From contig NZ_JAFMPY010000016.1 in assembly GCF_017353515.1 (NCBI RefSeq), forward strand, positions 43,650-107,649: a stretch of 64,000 nt of DNA, given 5' to 3'. A program made the translations under genes and the position numbers. The number at the start of each line of letters is the position of its first letter. Position 1 is the stretch's first letter. Below are positions 57,123 to 64,000 of the stretch, one piece after another. The DNA is from Jiella sonneratiae. GTDB lineage: Bacteria > Pseudomonadota > Alphaproteobacteria > Rhizobiales > Rhizobiaceae. The notes beneath the pieces are model-generated. The model worked only from the letters and a program-made list of their open reading frames with translations. It was not told where the DNA came from and made no database searches.

Positions 57123-57471
57123 GGGACAGTCTCCCGAGGTTCCAGTGCGGCGGCAGCCTCTTATATAAAACCACCGCCGGCTGACCCGAAACCGTCATGT
57201 CGCGAAATCGGCACGAATCCTTCGGGAGGGGCCCGGCGAGAGGCTCGTCGCCAAAACCGTGCTTCGCCTTCAGGCGGGCCGGATGGCGATCCGCCTCATG
57301 GGGAACGGCAGGTTTGGAGCGTCGACCTGGAACGTCGGGACGTGTCGAAGGGGAAAGCCGATCCGCACGCTGGTTTCCGCCGATTTTCGCATGGGATTTT
57401 CGCAGCGAGGCTCGCCTTCGCCTGCGGGCGCGAGGGCCGGGTCGGATCCGCAATAGGTTTAGGAGAACATC
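57123..57471. other. Divergent promoter region methyltransferase / gloB
   Basis: About 350 bp without a gene. A TATATAA element serves the methyltransferase side. No clear operator. Confidence 0.4.
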
Positions 57472-58242
57472 ATGGCAAGCTTCGACATCCGGCAGTTCGT
57501 CTGCCGCAGCGACAATTTCGGCGTGCTGGTCCACGAGGCCGAGAGCGGCACGACCATCGCGATCGACGCGCCGGAAGAACAGCCGATCCTCGCGGCGCTC
57601 GACGAGGCCGGCTGGACGCTCACCCACATCCTCACCACCCACCACCATGGCGATCACGTCGCCGCGAACGACGCCCTGAAGGCACGCTTCCACGTCGAGG
57701 TGATCGGCCCGGAAAAGGAGCGAATGAAGATCCCGGGGCTCGACCGCGGCGTTTCCGGCGGCGAGACGATCGACGTCGGCGGCGTTGCAGTCGAGGTGTT
57801 CGACACGCCGGGACACACGCTCGGCCACGTTTCCTATTACATGCCGCAAGCGCGGGCGCTGTTTGCCGCCGACACCCTGTTCTCGCTCGGCTGCGGCCGG
57901 CTCTTCGAGGGCGATCCCGCGATGATGTGGGATTCGCTGCAGAAGCTGCGGGCGCTGCCGGACGGTACGATGCTCTATTGCGGCCACGAATATACCGCAA
58001 CCAACGCCAAATGCGCCGTCTCGGTCGATCCGGACAACGTCGCGCTGAAGGAGCGGGTGCTGGAGGTGGAAGAGTTGCGCCGCGACGGCCGACCGACCTT
58101 GCCCGTTCTGCTCGGACGGGAGAAGAAGACCAATCCGTTTCTGAGGGCCGACGATCCGGCGCTCATGGCGGCGATGGGAATGGGTGAGGCAAGACCGGTC
58201 GAGGTCTTTGCCGCGATCAGAAGGAAGAGGGATCAGTACTGA
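57472..58242 (+). CDS. gloB: Hydroxyacylglutathione hydrolase (glyoxalase II)
   Basis: A 256-residue metallo-beta-lactamase-fold enzyme hydrolysing S-lactoylglutathione in methylglyoxal detoxification. The binuclear site is THHHGDH (56-62), followed by DTPGHTLGHVSYY and GCGRLFEGDPAMMW; YCGHEYTATNAKCAVSVDP and the C-terminal KKTNPFLR bind glutathione, as in human/rhizobial GloB. TGATG overlap couples it to the downstream cupin. Confidence 0.95.
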   Translation: MASFDIRQFVCRSDNFGVLVHEAESGTTIAIDAPEEQPILAALDEAGWTLTHILTTHHHGDHVAANDALKARFHVEVIGPEKERMKIPGLDRGVSGGETIDVGGVAVEVFDTPGHTLGHVSYYMPQARALFAADTLFSLGCGRLFEGDPAMMWDSLQKLRALPDGTMLYCGHEYTATNAKCAVSVDPDNVALKERVLEVEELRRDGRPTLPVLLGREKKTNPFLRADDPALMAAMGMGEARPVEVFAAIRRKRDQY

Positions 58243-58685
58243 TGAGTTCAGCAGCGCTCAGGATCGTGAGAAGCCTCGACATGAAGCCGCATCCGGAAGG
58301 CGGCTGGTATCGCGAGACGTTTCGCGACGAGCGTCAGGACGGGGACGGGCGGCCCCGGTCGACGGCGATCTACTACCTGCTCGAGGCCGGCGAGACCTCC
58401 GAATGGCACCGCGTCAACGACGCAGCGGAGGTCTGGCATTGGTATGCCGGCGCACCGCTGGTCATCACCGTCTCGCAGAACGGCCACGACGCCTCGGCCC
58501 ATCGCCTCGGCCCCGACATCGAGGCGGGCGAGCGGCCGCAATTCGTGGTCCCCGCCGGCTGCTGGCAGACGGCGACCTCGCTCGGCGAATACACGCTCGT
58601 CGGCTGCACGGTGGCGCCTGCCTTCGATTTCGACGGCTTCGAGATGGCCCCGAAGGACTGGCGGCCGACCCCCCGCCGCGGCTGA
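58242..58685 (+). CDS. Cupin-fold protein (DUF985 family)
   Basis: A 147-residue cupin with the DUF985 signature HPEGGWYRETF at residues 17-27, STAIYYLLEAGETSEWHRV, WHWYAGAPL and FVVPAGCWQTA. Such proteins bind a ligand or metal in the barrel; the function is unknown. Its start overlaps the gloB stop, so the two are one transcription unit. Confidence 0.88.
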   Translation: MSSAALRIVRSLDMKPHPEGGWYRETFRDERQDGDGRPRSTAIYYLLEAGETSEWHRVNDAAEVWHWYAGAPLVITVSQNGHDASAHRLGPDIEAGERPQFVVPAGCWQTATSLGEYTLVGCTVAPAFDFDGFEMAPKDWRPTPRRG

Positions 58686-58950
58686 CGATGACGGGATAAG
58701 GCACGTGTCGGGACGGCGACGCAAGGTTCGAGCGATGGCCGCGCCCCGCCTCCGGATGGTCTCACGAGCAAGGAACCGATCCGGCCGGCCCGGCATTCGT
58801 CGTCGGGCGCGGTCCGGGTCTTGCGACCCCGGCCGGGCGCATCCCGCCGGCCCGGGCGGCTGCCGTCCCGGTGGCCCGTCTCGACGCGGCGCGCCACCCG
58901 GCGTCCGCGGCCCGGTCAGACCGGCGGCGGGAGTCCGAAAGGCAGGTCCG

Positions 58951-60288
58951 ATGCATCCGACATGGTTCTTCTCAGCCTCCCGGCGCACCGTCGATCGCCG
59001 GGCGGCACCTGCCTCCGGCGTCTCGGTCCGCACCCGTTTTTCCCAAAACGTCCGTCTGGCAGCGGGTGTCGCGGCGGCGCTGTGGCTTTGCGGGTTGCCG
59101 GTGCCGCTCGGAGCCGGGATCGCAGCCGCCGCGGCCGAACTGCCGGTGACGGGAAAGGCGCCGGCGCCGATGCCGCGTCCGGACGATGCGGGACCCGTTG
59201 AAAGCCAGCCGGATGCGGCGGAGCCGGCGGCCGGCGAAGCCGGCGAACGGCCCGCGGCGGGCGAGGACGCAAAGAGCTCCCGTCGCGGCGATCGCCGCAT
59301 CGGAAAGGCGGAAACAGCGCGGCCGGAGCCGCTCCCCGAGGACGGACCGGTGCCGGTCGCACGACCGGATGCCGGCGGATCAAGAAATACGGGTGCCGGC
59401 GCATCGCAAAACGAGGCAAGGGGCAGCGAGGCAAAGTCTCAAGGGACGGCGGAAGACGGCAATTCCGGCGAGAGCGTCACGCCGTCGAGCCTCAAGGCCG
59501 ATCTCCCGAGTGTGACGCCCGCCGCCACCGTCGAAGCGGCCGCCGCGATCGTCGAGGCCAAGGCCTGCGAAGCCGAGCTGAAGCGGCGCGGCGCCGAATT
59601 CACGGTCGGCGAGAGCATTTCGGAAGGCCAGTGCGGCGTGCTGCGCCCGGTGGCGATCCACAAGCTTTCTTCCGGCATCGCCGTCGAGCCCGAGACGCAG
59701 TTGCTCTGCCAGACCGCGCTGGCGCTCGACGACTGGGCGAAAGAGGCGGTCGTGCCGGCGGCCCGCGCGGCCTTCGGGCCGCAGAGGACCGTGACGGCAA
59801 TCCGGCATGCCTCCACCTTCGTCTGCCGGCCACGCTCCTCCGAGGACAAGATCTCCGAACATGCCCGCGGCAGCGCCATCGACATCGCCGCCTTCGTGCT
59901 GTCCGACGAAAGTGCGGTCGGCGTCCGGGCGATTCCCGACGATTCAGAGCGGCACGCTGATTCTGACTCCGGCGGCGAGGAGATGGCGGCCGATTCGGCC
60001 GCTGCGGGAAATCGAAACGCTTCGGATGGACCGGACGGGGGAACCGGTAACGCCTCAGGTGCACAAGCCGTCGCCGCAAAGCAGGCTGAAAAAGCCAAGG
60101 CCGACACCGCATCGCCGGTCGGCGCGCGGAGCGAGGATGCGCGGGAGCGGCAGTTCCTGACGCGCATCCGCGCCGCCGCCTGCGGACCGTTCAAAACGGT
60201 ACTCGGTCCCGGCACCGATGCCGACCACACGACGCATTTCCATCTCGACATGGCGGCTCGGCACGGCGGCGCGACCTACTGCCACTGA
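58951..60288 (+). CDS. Exported extensin-like C-terminal domain protein
   Basis: A 445-residue protein. A hydrophobic segment at about 35-55 ending in IAAAAAEL is a signal or anchor. A Pro/Ala/Asp-rich spacer leads to the extensin-like domain (about 195-445) with CEAELKRRGAEF, CGVLRPVAIHKL, CQTALALDDW, FVCRPRSS, ISEHARGSAIDIAAF and HTTHFHLDMAARHGG, resembling a D,D-peptidase-like metal site. Inside the domain, between ERHADSD and ERQFLTRIRAA, sits an insert of about 55 low-complexity residues, an oddity. Presumably acts on the cell wall. Confidence 0.82.
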   Translation: MHPTWFFSASRRTVDRRAAPASGVSVRTRFSQNVRLAAGVAAALWLCGLPVPLGAGIAAAAAELPVTGKAPAPMPRPDDAGPVESQPDAAEPAAGEAGERPAAGEDAKSSRRGDRRIGKAETARPEPLPEDGPVPVARPDAGGSRNTGAGASQNEARGSEAKSQGTAEDGNSGESVTPSSLKADLPSVTPAATVEAAAAIVEAKACEAELKRRGAEFTVGESISEGQCGVLRPVAIHKLSSGIAVEPETQLLCQTALALDDWAKEAVVPAARAAFGPQRTVTAIRHASTFVCRPRSSEDKISEHARGSAIDIAAFVLSDESAVGVRAIPDDSERHADSDSGGEEMAADSAAAGNRNASDGPDGGTGNASGAQAVAAKQAEKAKADTASPVGARSEDARERQFLTRIRAAACGPFKTVLGPGTDADHTTHFHLDMAARHGGATYCH

Positions 60289-60620
60289 GCGTAATACCGG
60301 GCCGCGACCGTCACCGGGCGATCCTTCGAATGGGGCGCTGTCGAAGGCGATTGGCCTGATCTTTCCCCTTGCGGGCAAGATGCCGGTAGGCAGAGGGGGA
60401 GGGGGCGGCCTCGCGCCCCTCCTTGCCACGGTCGCGCTTCGACCTGAACCGTCTGCCTAACATCTCCCCGAAAGGCGGAGATCGAAACGGCGCCGACGCC
60501 GCATGGCTTCAAGCGAATTTCTGTCGCGACCCGCCGCCGCCGGAATGCGACATCCGAACGTGCTGCCATATCGCCCGGGGCGCCGCTGCGCCGCTGTGCC
60601 GCGTGGGATCGGCGTCCCGC
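60289..60620. other. Intergenic region between convergent genes
   Basis: About 330 bp between the extensin-like and M23 genes. No gene, RNA or strong terminator is evident. Confidence 0.4.
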
Positions 60621-62609
60621 CTATTCCTCGGCGACGAGCGGCGTGTCGACATGTTCGGCGAGCAGCTTGTCGATGCGGTCGCGCTCGCGCTTGAAGGTGA
60701 CGAGATCGTCGCCCTCGAGCACCTGACCCGGCGGGATCTTGATCCGCATCGGGTCGACGGGCTTGCCGTTGACATGCACCTCGAAATGCAAGTGGTTGCC
60801 GGTCGACAGGCCGGTCGAGCCGACATAGCCGATCACCTGGCCCTGGCGGATTTTCGCCCCAGGCTTGATACCGTCGGCGATGCCACTCTGGTGGCCGTAG
60901 ATCGTCTCGTAGCCGTTGGCGTGGCGGATCTCGGTCTCGCGGCCGTAGCCGCTGGACCAGCCGGCCTTCTCGACGACGCCGTCAGCCGCGGCGAGGATCG
61001 GCGTGCCGCGCGGCGCCGCCCAGTCGACGCCCCAGTGCGGACGCACGTAGCCGAGCACCGGATGGCGGCGGCCGGTGGAAAAGCCCGAGCTGAAGCGCGC
61101 GTTCGGCACCGGCTTGCGCAGCAGGAAGTGCCCGGCGCTCTGGCCGTCCTGGTCGAAATAGTCGGCGAGGCCCGTCTCCTTCGGGCGAAACCGGTAATAG
61201 CGCTTCTCGATGTCGCCGATATGCACGTCGACATAGAGGATCTCGGCCGGGTCCTCGTCCTCGCCGTCCCTGGTCATCGAATAGAACACGACGAGGTGGT
61301 CGCTCGGCGACAGCCGGCCCTGCAGGTCGAGGTCGGTGGCCAGCATGTGGGCGAGCTGGCGGCACATCCTGAGGTCGAGCCCGTAGGAGAGGGCGGCCTG
61401 GTAGATGCCGTCGTAGATCGACGGCATGTCGTTGCGGATCGGCGCCTCGTCCTCGTTCTCGTCGATCGCCTCGCTGACCGAATCCGACATTTCCGGCGAG
61501 GCGGCCGGCTCGAAGGGGCCGTCCTGGGTGGCGGCGACGGTGGCGACGTGCTGGCCGGCCCGATAGGCGGAAAGCCGCACCACCTCGCTGTCGGGCGGCG
61601 CCTCGCCGGCCTCGGCGCGCGGCTGCGTCTCGACGCCGATCCGCAGCGCGTCGCCGGCCTGAAGCGTGTCGGCCCCGAGGATCTCGGCGAGGGCCTCGAC
61701 GGCCGCCTTGGCGCCGTCGTCCTCGTGGCCGGCACGGCTCAGCATCTCGGCCATCGCCGCCTTCTGGCGGAACGGCACGATCTCCTCGTGGAAGCGTGGC
61801 AGCGCCGCCTCGTTGGTATCGGCGACCGCATAGGAGACGTTCTGCGCGACCACCCGGAAGGCCGAGCCCGGCTCGTAGTCGGTCGCCGGGTCCGGACTGA
61901 TACCGAAGCGGAACGGATCGACGGTCCCGAGCGAGGCGACCTGGACCGGCTGGCCGCCGAGGCCGGGGGCGATCGACCGGACGAGATTTTCCGCCGATAC
62001 CGCGTCGAGATCGACGTTGCGCTCGTAGCTCGCCGGGGAAAAGTCGAAGGCCGAGACCTTGAGGCGCACCTCCGATTCCACCCGCGCGCCGTAGATCTTC
62101 GCCGGTTCGCCGGCAGCAGCGGCCGCCGCATCGGCATCGCCGTCCTCGTCGCCGGCATAGATCGTCATCGGGTCGAAGCCCGGATAATCCGCGGTCGCCG
62201 GATAGCGCGCGGCGAGCAGCATGTTGACGTAGCCGAAGGGGAGGGTGCGCAGCACCTCGCGGTCGCCCTTGCGCGTCAGCGTCGAGAGTTCCATGATCTG
62301 GCGCGAGCGCGCCACCGGAAGAGCGGTGGCGACGACGCGTTCGCCCTTGACGATCGTCTCGTCGTCCGGCGTCGCCGCGGCGGCCGAGGCCGCGATCGCC
62401 GGGCGCGAGGCCCCCCGGTGCCCGTCGAGGGCGGCCGAGAGCGCGATTCCCATCAGTGCGGTCGAGGTGAGGCCGGTGAGGAGAGTGCCGGTCAGCCAGC
62501 GCGCCGAGACCTGCCGCTTGTCCGGCCGCCGCCTTCCGTCGGCGACGAGCGCCGGCTCGTTGCCGAGGGCGGAAGAGAGGCCAAGCCTGTCGTGCGGCGT
62601 CCGAGTCAT
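60621..62609 (-). CDS. M23-family peptidoglycan metallopeptidase
   Basis: A 662-residue protein with one N-terminal membrane segment (about 38-58), a long periplasmic region with LysM/G5-like spacing, and a C-terminal LytM (M23) domain (about 520-625) holding RRHPVLGYVRPHWGVDWAAPRG and TGNHLHFEVHVNGKPVDP, the H-x(n)-D and HxH zinc motifs. The ATG at 62609 follows GGGGAGAGG. Likely an endopeptidase or its activator in cell-wall remodelling. Confidence 0.9.
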   Translation of the reverse strand: MTRTPHDRLGLSSALGNEPALVADGRRRPDKRQVSARWLTGTLLTGLTSTALMGIALSAALDGHRGASRPAIAASAAAATPDDETIVKGERVVATALPVARSRQIMELSTLTRKGDREVLRTLPFGYVNMLLAARYPATADYPGFDPMTIYAGDEDGDADAAAAAAGEPAKIYGARVESEVRLKVSAFDFSPASYERNVDLDAVSAENLVRSIAPGLGGQPVQVASLGTVDPFRFGISPDPATDYEPGSAFRVVAQNVSYAVADTNEAALPRFHEEIVPFRQKAAMAEMLSRAGHEDDGAKAAVEALAEILGADTLQAGDALRIGVETQPRAEAGEAPPDSEVVRLSAYRAGQHVATVAATQDGPFEPAASPEMSDSVSEAIDENEDEAPIRNDMPSIYDGIYQAALSYGLDLRMCRQLAHMLATDLDLQGRLSPSDHLVVFYSMTRDGEDEDPAEILYVDVHIGDIEKRYYRFRPKETGLADYFDQDGQSAGHFLLRKPVPNARFSSGFSTGRRHPVLGYVRPHWGVDWAAPRGTPILAAADGVVEKAGWSSGYGRETEIRHANGYETIYGHQSGIADGIKPGAKIRQGQVIGYVGSTGLSTGNHLHFEVHVNGKPVDPMRIKIPPGQVLEGDDLVTFKRERDRIDKLLAEHVDTPLVAEE

Positions 62610-63379
62610 TCCTCTCCCCAGAAGGATCCTGTCGCCACGGCCGGGCGTCGTCAGCCCTTCGACCAACAAGGTGGCGAAATCCCGGCCGTATCCCTCATCG
62701 CGGCCTTCCCGCTGAACGAGCGGGCGGGGAGTCGAATAGCCGACCGGGGAGACGGGCTCAAGCGCAGGCGCTTCCGGCGGGCGCTTTCCACCGTGGGTCC
62801 GGAGCCGGCGAGGCGGCGGGCTGGATCTCCACACGCGGGCACGAGGCAATGAAACGCTGCGCTGCCGCCGGCCTTCCTTCCTTCCTTGCAGCGACCGTCC
62901 CACCGATCCCACGGTCGTCCGGCCGCCGGTCGGGGCCGCGCTGCCCGGCGAACCCGGATGCGGCAAAGGGGCGAAAGCGCATCCGGTGCATCGCCGGTAG
63001 TCGTGGCCGGCGGCAGGCATGGCCGGCGGAGACTTCCAGCGTACCGAACGAGACGAGGGAAGAGGAAACGAGACGAGGGAAGAGGAAGGGAAGAGGAGGG
63101 GAGGGGAGCCGATCGCGGGTGCGCCGCAGGCTTGGCCGCATGAATGGATGCATGAATGGACGGGGGGCCATCCCGGCCGTTCCAGTGACGGAACCGCGCC
63201 CGCCCCGTCAGCGAGCTCCAGGAGGAGGTCGCACGCCGCCGCGTCCAGCGGCAGCGCCCGGCCGGCGCCGCACTTCCCGACCAGGGGCCGCCGGACCGGC
63301 CCGCCAGGCCGCGCAGCGGGCCGGGAGGGCGGCGGAAACGGGCGCCGCGAGGTTTTTTGAAGTTTTTGCGAAACCGCCG
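62610..63379. other. Non-coding region before the rRNA promoter
   Basis: About 770 bp without a supported gene. It holds the M23 upstream region, a (CTTC)n tract near 62.87 kb, and the tandem purine-rich repeats at 63.05 kb. Confidence 0.5.
63047..63086. repeat. Perfect 20-bp tandem duplication, purine-rich
   Basis: AACGAGACGAGGGAAGAGGA occurs twice head to tail (63047-63066, 63067-63086), trailing into a degenerate AGGGAAGAGGAGGGGAGG tract. A second small tandem, GCATGAATGGA(T/C) twice, is at 63138-63161. Confidence 0.9.
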
Positions 63380-63409
63380 TTGACAGGCCGGGAAGCCACG
63401 GCCTATATG
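63380..63409 (+). promoter_or_regulatory. rRNA operon promoter
   Basis: TTGACA (63380-63385), then CTATAT (63403-63408) at 17 bp, the consensus strong rhizobial sigma-70 promoter, about 550 bp before 16S rRNA. Confidence 0.8.
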
Positions 63410-63601
63410 GCGCTCATCAACGACGGCGGCGGCGCCGACACGCTCCTTCAACGGAGCGGACGATCTCCGGCTCGGGAGAGAAATCTCCGGCCGGAAGGTT
63501 TTTGCGCCTCCATCGTCGGCATCTTTTGAGTTTTGTCGACGGGTTCGGCCTTCCAACGAGGGCTCGGTCTCCTTCGCTCTTCTCGACGGCGCAATGTGCC
63601 G

Positions 63602-63613
63602 TGTTCTTTGACA
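63602..63613 (+). promoter_or_regulatory. rRNA leader boxA antitermination element
   Basis: TGTTCTTTGACA, the boxA-like motif of alphaproteobacterial rrn leaders, followed by the ATTGTTGGTA stretch seen in related leaders. It recruits Nus factors to prevent premature termination. Confidence 0.7.
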
Positions 63614-63953
63614 TTGTTGGTATTGGAGACAAGAAAGAGAAGCGTGGGCGGCGCGGGTTTTGCGGCTCATCCTTGCCGGTATCCTTTCCGGTATGGGGTG
63701 AGTTTGTGAGATGGCCCTGGCCGTCACGGACTTCTCTTTGGATGAGAATGGTCTCTCCGGTCTGTTTGACGGTTTGTTCGTTTCGCAAGGGACGGACGGG
63801 TCGTCGTGGCTGGAGGGCATGGCGTTTTCGGTCGCCGGGTTCGCAGGATTGCGGGCCGGGCATTTGGCATGGGCTTTCGGGCTTTTGCCGGGCCGGGGAT
63901 GCTGAAGAAATTCTCGTCAAGCTTTGAGACAGTGACGGCTGGGACAACTCTTA

Positions 63954-64000
63954 TCAAACCTGAGAGTTTGATCCTGGCTCAGAACGAACGCTGGCGGCAG
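63954..64000 (+). rRNA. 16S ribosomal RNA, 5' end only
   Basis: TGAGAGTTTGATCCTGGCTC followed by AGAACGAACGCTGGCGGCAG is the universal 5' end of alphaproteobacterial 16S rRNA. The exact first nucleotide is estimated; the rest lies beyond the right edge. Confidence 0.95.

Noticed and set aside
60423..62852. Plus-strand ORF of 809 codons opposite the M23 peptidase
   Set aside because: The opposite strand carries the LytM zinc motifs; this frame is an antisense shadow.
63711..63905. 64-codon ORF in the rRNA leader
   Set aside because: It lies in the transcribed leader after boxA and has no Shine-Dalgarno or family; a chance frame.

Overview
The window is a GC-rich (roughly two-thirds G+C) chromosomal segment of an alphaproteobacterium, most likely of the order Hyphomicrobiales (Rhizobiales), possibly Aurantimonadaceae-like. 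The case rests on an Irr-type Fur protein beside fabA-fabB-fabI, a fused TrpE(G) behind a short Trp-rich leader peptide, a CbrA/PdhS-like PAS kinase beside a phasin, an ScfR-type regulator opposite isocitrate lyase, a tRNA-His with A73, and an alphaproteobacterial 16S rRNA 5' end at the right edge. The genus cannot be fixed from this alone.

Layout. 1-10.8 kb: the 5' part of pepN (runs off the left edge), a stand-alone CoxL-like molybdenum hydroxylase, an EamA exporter, tesA divergent from a YbbA-YbbP ABC exporter, and a Bax-inhibitor-1 membrane protein. 10.9-15.1 kb: fabA-fabB-fabI (unsaturated fatty acid synthesis), a small exported protein and irr. 15.3-17.8 kb: an exported ClpP/SppA-like protein with an SH3b tail, and a MntA/HepT (MNT-HEPN) toxin-antitoxin pair. 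18.0-23.4 kb: a small protein, aceA and its divergent ScfR-type regulator, an LpxO/OlsC-like hydroxylase and a GNAT acetyltransferase. 23.5-27.6 kb: a complete polyamine ABC importer (potFGHI order). 27.7-34.6 kb: an exported protein of unknown function, AsmA, acetoacetyl-CoA synthetase and an M20D amidohydrolase of lower GC. 35-40.5 kb: a two-gene PQQ dehydrogenase (membrane subunit plus quinoprotein, SldBA-like) and an iron(III) importer (fbpA-fbpB without fbpC). 41-46.6 kb: a methyltransferase, a 1345-residue PAS kinase whose H-box histidine is replaced by arginine, and a phasin. 46.8-52.3 kb: tRNA-His, a ketoglutarate semialdehyde dehydrogenase, the trpL leader with attenuator and trpE(G), and a cation diffusion facilitator. 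52.4-54.5 kb: a small foreign islet (frameshifted small gene, AT-rich AAA ATPase, IS1595 transposase remnant). 54.5-62.6 kb: a Tat-exported tyrosinase, a methyltransferase divergent from gloB plus a cupin, an extensin-like protein and an M23 peptidase. 62.6-64 kb: a long rRNA leader with promoter and boxA, then the first ~46 nt of 16S rRNA.

Connections. Iron is one thread: irr, the fbp importer with an Irr-box-like element upstream, and iron enzymes. Acetate and ketone-body metabolism is another: aceA with ScfR, acetoacetyl-CoA synthetase and phasin. The best second looks are the degenerate kinase, the AT-rich ATPase islet, the split quinoprotein, the trp attenuator, and several perfect dyads upstream of genes that lack a known regulator.
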